Both the position numbers and the translations under genes were made by a program. The notes beneath the pieces were generated by a model, which had not been told where the DNA came from, searched no databases, and worked only from the letters and a program-made list of their open reading frames with translations. Below, piece after piece: positions 1-7,469 of a DNA stretch of 28,648 bases (its first letter is position 1; each line of letters opens with the position of its first letter). Origin of the DNA: SFEL01 sp964392455 (GTDB lineage Bacteria > Bacillota > Clostridia > Christensenellales > CAG-138); the NCBI GenBank assembly GCA_964392455.1, contig CAYMPG010000024.1, positions 1 through 28,648 of the forward strand, read 5' to 3'.

Positions 1-45
1 GTGATGGCTCTCAATGACAGAATGAAGATAGTGCAGATGGATTAA
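1..45 (+). CDS. Possible C-terminal tail of a truncated upstream gene
   Basis: Frame 1 is open from the window edge to a TAA at 43-45 and would encode the last 14 residues of a protein ending in MKIVQMD. The stretch is G+C/A-mixed like coding DNA and lies just before the hairpin repeat block, where genes of this window usually end. It is too short to assign to a family, and it could equally be non-coding. Only the sequence upstream of the window can decide. Confidence 0.25.
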   Translation: MMALNDRMKIVQMD

Positions 46-438
46 AGAAGCCTTATGTGCGATTCCGGCTTTTAAAATCCCTCCTGCAATGATCTACCGC
101 TCATTGCCACCTCCCTTTCCACACTAGGCCCGCAGCCCTCTAATCGCCGCCTTGCGTAAGCAATGCGGCGCATATCGCACAAAATCCATAGGATTTTGTG
201 CGAAAGAGGAGGAGCAACGGAGCGTGTGAGAAGTCATATCCAAAGGATATGGCTGCGAACGGAGCGTAGTCTGCGACGACGAGGCGGCATGTACGGCGAA
301 AACGGAACAAAGCCGCAAGGCTTTGATTCCCTGCACGCTTGCCGCCCGGGAGAGCCCGCAGGCTCGAGAGGCAAGCGTGTAAAGCCCCCCCCGAAGGGGA
401 TAATCGCCCAAATGCCAGAGCATTTGGGCGAAATGTGC
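46..438. repeat. Mosaic of short palindromic repeats (block I)
   Basis: This gene-free stretch is packed with small perfect or near-perfect hairpins: a CGCCGC/GCGGCG pair around 145-170, CGCACAAAATCC-ATA-GGATTTTGTGCG at 175-201, and CGCCCAAATGC-CAGA-GCATTTGGGCG at 405-430. Positions 75-131 hold, on the minus strand, a unit seen again at 4861-4904 and 10711-10768 (conserved GTG-AAAGGGAG and GAGGGATT borders around a variable stem). Positions about 190-290 match, inverted, 4545-4650 at roughly 85-90 percent by eye. The open frames across this block are consequences of the repeats and overlap the hydrolase gene; I do not call them. The last hairpin sits directly at the 3' end of the minus-strand hydrolase and may protect or end its transcript. 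Confidence 0.8.
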
Positions 439-2106
439 TTAGAATATCCTCCACCCGCATATAAAGTTCTTCTGGGACCAGGCGCCGGTGCAGCTCCTGT
501 GTACCACCTGACCGCTGGCGCTGGAGGCGTCTATCATGGTGCCGTCTCCCATGGCAATGCCAACATGGCCACGGAATACTATTATGTCTCCCTTACGCAG
601 GCTGGATATGGAGCGCACCTTGGTGTAGCCGGATACGCTGCGCCAGCCGGAGCTGGTAAGGTATTTCTGATTTACCCCTGCCTGCTTCAGGCACCAGTAT
701 ACAAAGCCGGAGCAATCGAAGGTATTATCCCCCTTGCCGCCACGCACATACCTGCAGCCCAGCTTGCTCTTTGCGGCGGAAATGAACCTGTCAAGGCTGC
801 CGCCGGAGGATGCCGAGGAGGAGCTGCTGCCGGAGGATGAGGAGGATGAGCTGCTGCTGTTATCCACCACAGGCTCCACATAGTCGCTGGGGGCGGACTT
901 GGCGCTGGAGGAAAACAGGGTACGCATGGTGGTCTTGCCCACCTTGCCATCACGGCTCAGGCCGTTCTGCTTCTGGAAGCCCAGCACCGCCGCCTCTGTG
1001 GAGGAGCCAAAGTAGCCGGTGGCCTTGGAATCAAGGTAGCCCAGCTCCCTCAGGCGGGATTGTATCTTGGTGACGGTGGAGTTATTATCGCCCACGCCTA
1101 TTACGCTGGCCTGGGCCTGGTCGCTCATCAAAAGGTCCTTTGTCATGGGGCCGATATGGCCATCCACGATAAGGCCGTTTTGCTGCTGGAACATCTTTAC
1201 GGCGTTTACCGTATCCCGGCCAAAGGTGCCGTCAGGCTCAGAGGTAAGGTAGCCCAGGCGGTAGAGCCGCTTTTGATAGGTACGCACCTTGTCGCTCTTT
1301 TCGCCGTATGAAAGGGATTTGGCCTTTGCATCTTCACTGTACAGCATTTCTCTGGTATACTCCCCCACCTTGCCATCCACGGTAAGGTCATTGTTTTTCT
1401 GGAATTCCTTAACGGCGGCCTCGGTTTCCTCGCCAAAGTTGCCGGTGGCCTTTTCCATATAGCCAAGCTCCCTCAGGCGGCCCTGAAGCTCCCGCACATC
1501 CGTGCCTGATATGCCCACGCATACCATGTACTTAAGGGCCTCATCCGAAAAGAGCAGATCGTAAACTGCATTTGTGATGACGCCGTCAATGGTAAGCTCA
1601 TGCCGGCGCTGGAAAAGCTCCACCGCCTCCTTTGTGGCAGGGCCAAAGTGATAGGTAGGCTCGTCGTTATCCATATAGCTCAGGTCCATGAGCCGGGCCT
1701 GAATGTCGTATATCTCATCCCCGTCATACCCTTCCTCAAGGCGAATGGGCAGGGGCGTTGGGGAGGGAGTGGGCTCGGCGGCGGCAAGGCTCTGCTGAAG
1801 GGCGGCAAATTCGCTTTGCAGATCCACCACCCCCTCTGCCGAGGCGGTAATGGGCTTGGGCTGGGCCTGTTCACTGCCGCTGCCCTTTATGAGGGAGGGC
1901 AGGAATATGACAAGGGCTATGCACAGGCACGCTCCGGCGCAGCCCAGTATGGTTTTAAGGTTTCCCCGCCGCAGGTTTTTTATCAGCCTTGTGAAGAAGC
2001 CGGAAAGGCCCCCCCGCTTTTGAAAGCGGCGCCTGGACAGGGCCATATGGCGCAGGCTGCTTTTTATTATTGCTGTAATGCTGGATAGTCCCCGGCTGCG
2101 TTTCAT
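439..2106 (-). CDS. Membrane-anchored NlpC/P60 peptidoglycan hydrolase with four peptidoglycan-binding repeats
   Basis: A 555-aa cell-wall hydrolase. The start ATG at 2106 is chosen because AGGAG lies at 2112-2116; the frame stays open 56 codons further upstream, but that extension covers the promoter region. Residues 1-52 are basic and cytoplasmic, 53-72 form one membrane segment, and 115-120 are a TPSPTP linker. Four peptidoglycan-binding type 1 repeats follow at about 123-187, 197-257, 266-327 and 336-398, each with the FGxxTxxAVxxFQ and DGxxG pattern. A serine-rich linker (416-437) leads to an NlpC/P60 endopeptidase domain (439-555) with catalytic Cys465 in DCSGFV, His514 in GHVGIAMG and probably His536 as third residue. 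It should cleave stem peptides outside the membrane. Divergent from the uridine kinase gene. The domain call is secure; the exact bond cleaved is not visible. Confidence 0.92.
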   Translation of the reverse strand: MKRSRGLSSITAIIKSSLRHMALSRRRFQKRGGLSGFFTRLIKNLRRGNLKTILGCAGACLCIALVIFLPSLIKGSGSEQAQPKPITASAEGVVDLQSEFAALQQSLAAAEPTPSPTPLPIRLEEGYDGDEIYDIQARLMDLSYMDNDEPTYHFGPATKEAVELFQRRHELTIDGVITNAVYDLLFSDEALKYMVCVGISGTDVRELQGRLRELGYMEKATGNFGEETEAAVKEFQKNNDLTVDGKVGEYTREMLYSEDAKAKSLSYGEKSDKVRTYQKRLYRLGYLTSEPDGTFGRDTVNAVKMFQQQNGLIVDGHIGPMTKDLLMSDQAQASVIGVGDNNSTVTKIQSRLRELGYLDSKATGYFGSSTEAAVLGFQKQNGLSRDGKVGKTTMRTLFSSSAKSAPSDYVEPVVDNSSSSSSSSSGSSSSSASSGGSLDRFISAAKSKLGCRYVRGGKGDNTFDCSGFVYWCLKQAGVNQKYLTSSGWRSVSGYTKVRSISSLRKGDIIVFRGHVGIAMGDGTMIDASSASGQVVHRSCTGAWSQKNFICGWRIF

Positions 2107-2161
2107 TTCTTCTCCTGGTACATACGGCGCACCGCCGTGTATTTGCATATAGCTGAAATAA

Positions 2162-2205
2162 ATTATAGCATAGATATTATACACGAAAACCAAACAATCG
2201 GTAAA
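2162..2205 (-). promoter_or_regulatory. Promoter(s) of the NlpC/P60 hydrolase gene
   Basis: Two minus-strand TATAAT hexamers lie at 2162-2167 and 2176-2181. The proximal one is preceded by TGC, giving an extended -10 (TGCTATAAT). The distal one has TTTACC at 2200-2205 with an 18-bp spacer. Either could start a leader of about 50-70 nt that carries a small GC-rich hairpin (about 2120-2143) just before the ribosome binding site. Confidence 0.5.
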
Positions 2206-2297
2206 CAGGTACAGTGCTGGAAAGTGAAAGCCCGTGAAGACTCCGTGAAAATATGGCAAAGGGTGGAAAAGCACTGTTTTTTTCCTGCAGGTGCGGT

Positions 2298-2303
2298 TAT
2301 AAT
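2298..2303 (+). promoter_or_regulatory. -10 element upstream of uridine kinase gene
   Basis: A perfect TATAAT 31 nt before the udk start. No convincing -35 is visible at 16-18 bp (the region is T-rich), so the call rests on the -10 and its position alone. Confidence 0.4.
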
Positions 2304-2333
2304 AAAAAGAAAAAGCGCGGGGGTAATCGCATT

Positions 2334-2993
2334 ATGATAGTTATAGGGATATGCGGCGGCAGCGGCAGCGGAAAAAGCACACTGGCAAGGCTGATTTCCC
2401 AGTCCTTGACCTGCTCATCCCGTATAATCGGCCTGGATTGCTATTACAGAGATCATTCAGAGCTGCCCTTTGAGGAGCGGGTGCATATAAACTATGACGA
2501 GCCCGATGTATTTGATTTTGACGAGCTTTTTGAGGATATAAAGCTGCTGATGGAGGGCCAGCCCATCACCACCAAGGGCTACGACTATGCAAATCATCGC
2601 CGGGATGACAGCCCCGAGCTTATTTACCCCACAGATGTGCTTATACTGGAGGGCATACATATGTTCCGTGATAAGCGGCTTACGGAGCTTATGAGCCTCA
2701 AGGTATACATGCACGTGGATGTGGATATATGCCTGCTCAGAAGGATAAGGCGGGATATGCTCAAGCGTGGCCGCTCTATTGAAAACATTACCGAGCAGTA
2801 CCTTGCCACGGTAAAGCCCATGTATGAGCAGTACATCAGCAAGTATATTCAGGAGGCGGATTTTGCCATAATGGGCGGCGGCAGAAACCCCAAGGCAATA
2901 GACGCCATTACAGCATACATCTCCGCAAAGCTGCTGGCAGAAAAATTTGACCGGGAGGATGAGCGGGCAAAGGAGAGAGCAAGTGAAGGATAG
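2334..2993 (+). CDS. udk: Uridine kinase
   Basis: A 219-aa P-loop kinase of the uridine kinase/phosphoribulokinase family, which phosphorylates uridine (and cytidine) to the monophosphate in pyrimidine salvage. Walker A GGSGSGKS is at residues 8-15. It is followed by the family patterns DCYYRD, NYDEPDVFDFD (nucleoside binding), ILEGIHMF, and RRIRRDMLKRGR (lid arginines). I start at ATG 2334: the protein then begins with the usual MIVIGICGGSGSGK, whereas the upstream in-frame ATG at 2253 would add a Lys-rich stretch encoded by the promoter region. The ribosome site is a weak G-run. The length is normal for the family. The 3' end overlaps the start of the next gene by 11 nt, so the two are probably cotranscribed. 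Confidence 0.88.
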   Translation: MIVIGICGGSGSGKSTLARLISQSLTCSSRIIGLDCYYRDHSELPFEERVHINYDEPDVFDFDELFEDIKLLMEGQPITTKGYDYANHRRDDSPELIYPTDVLILEGIHMFRDKRLTELMSLKVYMHVDVDICLLRRIRRDMLKRGRSIENITEQYLATVKPMYEQYISKYIQEADFAIMGGGRNPKAIDAITAYISAKLLAEKFDREDERAKERASEG

Positions 2994-4128
2994 GCAGGAT
3001 ATGGAGGGGCTGTGGAAATCCACCCGCAGGCCCATGCTTATAGTGGCATTTGGCATAATACTCTACGAGCTGCTGGAAAACTTCACCTCAGTGCGGGCGG
3101 CAGTGGGCGGCTTTATGGGGGTGATAACCCCTGTATTCATAGGCATATCCATAGCCTTTATCGCCAATATGCCAATGCATTTTCTGGAGGAAAGGCTGTT
3201 TGCCAAATGGAAGCCCTCCGGCCTTAAGCGGGGGGTATGCGTTGTCCTGGCAATGGCCTTTGTTATCACCATAGTGGTGCTGCTGGTGGTGATAGTTGGC
3301 CCTCAGCTTACTGCCAGCATAAAGACCTTTGCCGAGGACTTTGACAAATACGCCTATGGCCTCAATAGGTGGGCAAATGAGCTATGGGATACCCTTAACC
3401 TTAATGCGGACGTGGAGGCCAAGCTCAAGGAGATAGGGCAGGAGTTCATTAAGGATGTGGATGCATACATTACCGGCCTTTCCGCGGTGATAGTCACGTT
3501 TACCATAAATGTGGCAGGGCTGGTGGTGGATCTTATATTTGCCTTTATCATCAGCATGTATTGCCTTGCCAGCAAGGAGACCCTCATGCGGCAGGGGCGG
3601 AAGCTGGTAAAGGCCGCCTTCAGCGAGCGCACTGCGGATAAGATACTCCACATCGCCTCGGCCACAAATACCTCCCTGCACAATTACCTTTATGGCATGA
3701 TTACAGAGTGCTTTATACTGGGCATAATGTGCTTCGTGGGCATGAGCATACTGGATTATCCCTTTGCCCTGCTGATAAGCGTGCTGGTGGGCATAGGGCA
3801 GATAGTGCCCATCGTGGGCGCATGGGTATCCGCCGGCATAGGCGCCGTGATACTTTTCGTGGTGGAGCCCTCCAGGGCGCTGTGGTTCCTGGTGATGGTG
3901 CTTGCTATTCAGCAGGTGGAGGGCAATGTTATTTACCCCCGTGTGGTGGGCAACGCCGTAGGCATATCCGGCCTGTGGGTAATGATTGCGCTGCTGCTTG
4001 GGGCGGGGCTGTTTGGCCTTCTCGGCGCACTGCTGTGCGTGCCCATAATGGCTGTGCTCCACACCATGGTGCGTGAATGGGTAAACCGCCGCCTGGAGGA
4101 AAAGCGTGCCGCCGGGCAGGAGATATAG
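2983..4128 (+). CDS. AI-2E family transporter (YdiK/PerM-like membrane protein)
   Basis: A 381-aa polytopic membrane protein of the AI-2E transporter family. Hydrophobic segments are near the N-terminus (two in the first 50 residues or so), then about 80-100 and 175-200. There is a C-terminal set with the family's characteristic PFALLISVLVGIGQIVPIVG region and a glycine-rich LLLGAGLFGLLGALLCVP end. A charged extracytoplasmic or cytoplasmic stretch between the second and third groups carries the usual conserved amphipathic helices. The start is GTG at 2983, because AGGAGA sits at 2971-2976; ATG 3001 is a fallback. The substrate is unknown: members have been tied to autoinducer-2 export or Na+(Li+)/H+ antiport, and nothing here chooses between these. 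Confidence 0.85.
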   Translation: MKDRQDMEGLWKSTRRPMLIVAFGIILYELLENFTSVRAAVGGFMGVITPVFIGISIAFIANMPMHFLEERLFAKWKPSGLKRGVCVVLAMAFVITIVVLLVVIVGPQLTASIKTFAEDFDKYAYGLNRWANELWDTLNLNADVEAKLKEIGQEFIKDVDAYITGLSAVIVTFTINVAGLVVDLIFAFIISMYCLASKETLMRQGRKLVKAAFSERTADKILHIASATNTSLHNYLYGMITECFILGIMCFVGMSILDYPFALLISVLVGIGQIVPIVGAWVSAGIGAVILFVVEPSRALWFLVMVLAIQQVEGNVIYPRVVGNAVGISGLWVMIALLLGAGLFGLLGALLCVPIMAVLHTMVREWVNRRLEEKRAAGQEI

Positions 4129-4135
4129 GGGAAGG

Positions 4136-4286
4136 ATATTGTTCTTTCTTTAAAAGAAAGAACCAAAGAATCGCCCTTTCTTTAAAAGAAAGGGCCAAAG
4201 AATAGGGTTTTGGATAGTTAATACTAAATAAGCTGCTTTACAGCATCGTTCCAAAAAGCTCCACAACGGGTGGAGCTTTTTGTTTT
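4136..4286 (+). terminator. Composite 3'-end module: two TTTAAAA hairpins plus intrinsic terminator
   Basis: Directly after the AI-2E gene stop come two hairpins with an identical TTTAAAA loop and different stems: GTTCTTTC/GAAAGAAC at 4141-4163 and GCCCTTTC/GAAAGGGC at 4173-4195. A conserved AATAAGCTGCTTTACAGCA segment follows, then a strong intrinsic terminator (AAAAAGCTCCAC, loop AACGG, GTGGAGCTTTTT, 4253-4281, then GTTTT). The same ordered set recurs at 5045-5186 (minus) and 10468-10575 (plus). Confidence 0.85.
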
Positions 4287-5044
4287 AGGAGGGGTAGGAA
4301 TTAGGCTACATAGGACACACGAGCCCTCCTGCGGGCCTGGTGTGTAAAGGAAACTGTCGGCGCAGCCGAATGAGGGATTGTAAACGCTGGATTTTCATAT
4401 ACAGCATCTTTATTCCATTTGCACTATCGTAGAAGTGTCATTGCGAGCCAGCCTGGAGGCTGGCGTGGCAATCCGTACCCCTTACAGTTGTTAATAAGAG
4501 CACAAGCAGGGTTAAGCGTCTTTATTTGCTTGGCAACGTATTATCTATACGCACCCTCCTCATCGTCGCGGACTACGCTCTGTTCGCAGCCATTCCTATG
4601 GGTATGACTTCTCACACGCTCCGTCGCTCATCCTCTTTCGCTCAAAATCGTCGCTTCGCTTTGGATTTTGAGCGAGCATCCCCCTTTCGGGGATGGTTCC
4701 GCATTAGCCGCACATGTCAACAAATGCGGATTGAACTTTAAGGGGCTGAGCCCCTTAGCAGCCCCCTTTGCGGAGGTTGGAAGGTGCAGTAATGAGGCTC
4801 CCTTCCTCCGCGCCTAGACCTGCCTTGCGGCAGGGGGCGCTATGTACAGGCCTGCGGGCCTAGTGTGCAAAGGGAGCTGTCGGCGCAGCCGACTGAGGGA
4901 TTGTCTTTGCAGCATGGAAAGATGCTGTATGAGGAATTGGTTCTTTTACAACCCCACCGGCAAATGACCTGCGTCATTTGCCACCTCTCCTTGCACAGGA
5001 GACTCGTGTGTTCACCCAAACCTTTTCCCTACTCCCACCCACGC
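4287..5044. repeat. Mosaic palindromic repeat block II
   Basis: There is no credible gene in this stretch. It holds repeat units with conserved borders and variable stems: 4340-4382 (TCGGC-GCA-GCCGA), 4861-4904 (GTCGGC-GCA-GCCGAC) and, on the minus strand, 4946-5007 (10-bp stem at 4959-4982). Positions 4436-4475 are a separate ATTGCGA...GTGGCAAT element with an inner CCAGCC/GGCTGG stem. Positions 4545-4740 include the CGCTCAAAATC stem-loop (about 4650-4686) and match block I inverted. Positions 4677-5044 match 10576-10985 inverted and collinear. Smaller hairpins are CCTGCC-TTGC-GGCAGG (4819-4834) and AGGCC-TGCG-GGCCT (4848-4861). Confidence 0.8.
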
Positions 5045-5186
5045 AAAAAGGCCCATTCGTTATGGGCCTTTTTGGAAAGTGCTGTAAAGCTACTTATTTA
5101 CTATTGTCCCCTCAAACCATATTCTTTGGTTCTTTCTTTTAAAGAAAGAACGCTTCTTTTGGTTCTTTTCTTTTAAAGAAAAGAAC
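5045..5186 (-). terminator. Composite 3'-end module for the epimerase/MFS operon
   Basis: Read on the minus strand, this follows the epimerase stop codon with the same order as at 4136. TTTAAAA-loop hairpins come first, with stems GTTCTTTTC/GAAAAGAAC (5162-5186) and GTTCTTTC/GAAAGAAC (5129-5151). Then come the AATAAGTAGCTTTACAGCA segment and a terminator hairpin AAAAAGGCCCAT/ATGGGCCTTTTT at 5045-5073. The terminator has T-runs on both sides and could work in both directions. Confidence 0.83.
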
Positions 5187-5208
5187 AAGTAAAGAAAAGA
5201 ACAATACT

Positions 5209-6054
5209 TTATACGCTCACCCTGAACCAGGTGCTGAAGTCCCCCTCCTCCAGGGCAACGAGGCCGGGCTGGGTGGTCAGCTCCTCTACCACTCCCTGCC
5301 GGGAGGGGAGGGAGCACCAGGGCTCGATGCAGAAAAAGGGCGCATCCGGCCAGCGCCACAGCACAAGATTGGCGAAATTATGATATTCCATGGTGAAAAG
5401 GGTGCTGCCCCTGGGGTCAATAAGGGCCACCTGCTCCGGCATACCGGTGAGGGCCAGGCTGTTTTCAAAGGGATAGCCCTTAAGGGGCAGTATGCCGCCC
5501 TTCAGCGGGTAGGGAGTGCGCCCATCCAGCACATATCCCTCAGAGGAGAGGGCGATCTCCACAGGATCGGCCCCGGGGGCAAAGCGCAGGCTGTACCCTG
5601 CAAGGCTGCTGGTGGGCAGGGCAAAGGCAGGGTGGGCTCCAAGGCCAAAGTACATGGTAACATCCGAAAGATTGGTCACCTGATAGCGGCAGGTAAGGGA
5701 GCTGCCCTCAAGGGAGTAATGTATGCGGAAAGCAAACTCAAAGGGGAAAAGCTCCATGGTGCCGGGGTCCGAGGTGGTCAGCAGAGTGCAGCTATCCTGA
5801 GACAGCTTTTCCACCTTCATTTCCCGGGACATAATAAACCCATGCCTGGGCAGGGGGTATTCCCGGCCAAGGTAGGTGCATTTCCCCTCGGTCGTTCGGC
5901 CGGTATAGGGGAAAAGATTGGGGGCGCGGCGGCCCCAGTAGGCAGGGTCGCCCTGCCAGAGGTATTCCCTGCCCCGGGAGTCCTTTATGGACTGAAGCTC
6001 GCCGCCGAGGGTGGAGAGCTGAACTGTCATAAATTCATTTTTTATGGTTATCAT
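5209..6054 (-). CDS. Aldose 1-epimerase family protein (LacX-like)
   Basis: A 281-aa galactose-mutarotase-fold protein. Family marks: WGRRAPNLFPYTGR near residue 40-53, PRHGF about residue 70, GLGAHPAF about residue 140 (conserved His), and the C-terminal IEPWCSLPSR. These are typical of the LacX-like branch of aldose epimerases rather than of GalM itself. It probably interconverts anomers of a sugar or sugar phosphate. The start ATG overlaps the stop of the MFS gene in an ATGA, and AGGAG lies about 8 nt upstream, so it is translationally coupled to that transporter. A transporter plus mutarotase pair next to a sugar-type regulator suggests uptake of a free sugar; the actual sugar is not readable. 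Confidence 0.85.
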   Translation of the reverse strand: MITIKNEFMTVQLSTLGGELQSIKDSRGREYLWQGDPAYWGRRAPNLFPYTGRTTEGKCTYLGREYPLPRHGFIMSREMKVEKLSQDSCTLLTTSDPGTMELFPFEFAFRIHYSLEGSSLTCRYQVTNLSDVTMYFGLGAHPAFALPTSSLAGYSLRFAPGADPVEIALSSEGYVLDGRTPYPLKGGILPLKGYPFENSLALTGMPEQVALIDPRGSTLFTMEYHNFANLVLWRWPDAPFFCIEPWCSLPSRQGVVEELTTQPGLVALEEGDFSTWFRVSV

Positions 6055-7259
6055 AGGGATGCTCCTTTATATGAGGTAAGATAGGCGTCCTTGCGCTCAA
6101 GGGTGAGCAGCAGTATGCACAGCCCTGCGGCGGCAAATATCACCCCCGCCGTAAGTATGCCGCTTACTCCCCGCCATTCCATAAGCTGGCCGCCGAGGAA
6201 ATTGCCAAGGGCGCCGCCAAGGCTGTAAAAGGCATTTACAAAGGCCTGCCCCTTTACCGTATCCTCAGGGCGCACACGGCTGCCGGCGTAGAATATCTGC
6301 ACCGGGGCAAGGAGGGCGTAGGTGAGCATCTGCATGAGCTGCACAGCGTACAGGAAGGGTATGGAGGGGGCCAGGATAAACAGTATGCCCTTTATAAGGA
6401 AGCTGAGCGCCGCTATCCGAAGGAGCAGAGTGTCCTTTACATGGCGGCGTATCCTGCTCAGGGAAAACATGGTAATGGATTCTGCGACTGTGGCAATGAA
6501 AAGGGCCGTACCCACATTGCTGCTGTCCCCTCCCAGCCTGCCCATTATGGCGATAAGATAGTTTTCCGTCATGGTGTGGAAAAGGGCAAGGCAGGTTATG
6601 CCTGTGAGGGACAGGCAATACCACCTGTATCTCAGGAAAAACTGGCCTACGGTGCAGGGCGTGCCGGTATGGGCGGGCACATCCTCCCTTATGGCTATGG
6701 GAGAGGCATCCCGTGGATAGCTCAGGCCCAGCAGCGCAATAAGGGGCAGCAGCACCAGCACTATACGCAGCATCCAATCCGCCCCGAAGCTCTCCATCAC
6801 ACGGCCTATGAGCAGGGCGGCCGCCGCATAGGATAGTGACCCTATGCCCCGGGCAAGGCCGAAATTAAGGGCGTAGCCCCTGGGGGGATAGTACACGCTG
6901 ATGGAATTCATAAGGGGCAGCATGGCATCAAAGCTCCATACCCCGCAAAGATACAGCAGCGGCAAAATCCCCTCTCCCGCCGGCCCAAATAAAATAAGGG
7001 CAAAGCACAGGGCGCTGGTAAGGGAAAGGCCGGTGATGAGCAGGGGCAGTATGGGCTTTTTTGCCCTGTCCGCAAAGGAGGCCAGCGGGGGCTGGGTAAT
7101 GCAGGAAAGCACCGTGCCGCAGGCCATGAGTGTGCCTACCCGGGAGGGCGCAAGGCCCTTATACAGCAGGTAGGTGGTGGCAAAGCTCATTATGCCGGCG
7201 GCGGAGGCCCAGTATGCAAGCTGATTGAGGGCGTAGCGCGGAGTAAGGTTCTTTTTCAT
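6051..7259 (-). CDS. MFS transporter, sugar-type
   Basis: A 402-aa major facilitator with about 12 predicted membrane helices. The cytoplasmic loop SFADRAKKP (about residues 61-69) fits the MFS loop 2-3 signature. The general layout (short loops, YNQLAYW-like N-terminus, central hydrophilic stretch around 195-205) resembles the LacY/oligosaccharide:H+ symporter-like subgroup, so an oligosaccharide or related substrate is the best guess. The start is ATG 7259 because AAAGG is 7 nt upstream; the ATG at 7265 would have only 1 nt of spacing. It forms a two-gene operon with the epimerase, divergent from the PocR/AraC regulator, which is the obvious candidate controller. Confidence 0.85.
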   Translation of the reverse strand: MKKNLTPRYALNQLAYWASAAGIMSFATTYLLYKGLAPSRVGTLMACGTVLSCITQPPLASFADRAKKPILPLLITGLSLTSALCFALILFGPAGEGILPLLYLCGVWSFDAMLPLMNSISVYYPPRGYALNFGLARGIGSLSYAAAALLIGRVMESFGADWMLRIVLVLLPLIALLGLSYPRDASPIAIREDVPAHTGTPCTVGQFFLRYRWYCLSLTGITCLALFHTMTENYLIAIMGRLGGDSSNVGTALFIATVAESITMFSLSRIRRHVKDTLLLRIAALSFLIKGILFILAPSIPFLYAVQLMQMLTYALLAPVQIFYAGSRVRPEDTVKGQAFVNAFYSLGGALGNFLGGQLMEWRGVSGILTAGVIFAAAGLCILLLTLERKDAYLTSYKGASL

Positions 7260-7288
7260 AGGCATGCCTTTCGTTTAGCTGTAATAAT

Positions 7289-7317
7289 ATTATGCCACAT
7301 ATCCCTCCCGGCTTCAA
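7289..7317 (-). promoter_or_regulatory. Promoter of the MFS/epimerase operon
   Basis: On the minus strand TTGAAG (7312-7317) and CATAAT (7289-7294) are separated by 17 bp, a good housekeeping promoter. The -10 overlaps a TGTGGCATAAT sequence (7289-7300 on minus) that also occurs twice at the divergent regulator promoter, so it is a likely operator. Confidence 0.55.
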
Positions 7318-7398
7318 CGTGCCCCGTGGCGGGGGGTATAAGTTGTGCTTTCGTTTTTGGCCGAAGTAATATATAATAAATATAATTCTTTTCCATTT

Positions 7399-7429
7399 CT
7401 GTGGCAAAATGTGCTATAATATGGCATAA
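7399..7429 (+). promoter_or_regulatory. Extended -10 promoter and candidate operator repeats of the PocR/AraC gene
   Basis: TGCTATAAT at 7412-7420 is an extended -10 element. It is flanked by two direct copies of TGGCAWAA, with TGGCA at 7402-7406 and 7422-7426, exactly 20 bp apart, a spacing typical of AraC-family half-sites. A third copy lies inverted at the MFS promoter. Autoregulation by the adjacent regulator is inferred. Confidence 0.5.
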
Positions 7430-7469
7430 CCTGTCTTTTTTACTCTTATCGCCGCATCTGAGGTGTCAT

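Noticed and set aside
163..840. Open frame of 225 codons on the plus strand
   Set aside because: It runs through the hairpin mosaic and then antisense to the NlpC/P60 gene, whose protein is clearly real; its composition is repeat-like.
4287..5044. Small genes in the repeat block (60-100 codon frames)
   Set aside because: They lack ribosome sites and coincide with palindromic units that recur elsewhere in either orientation.
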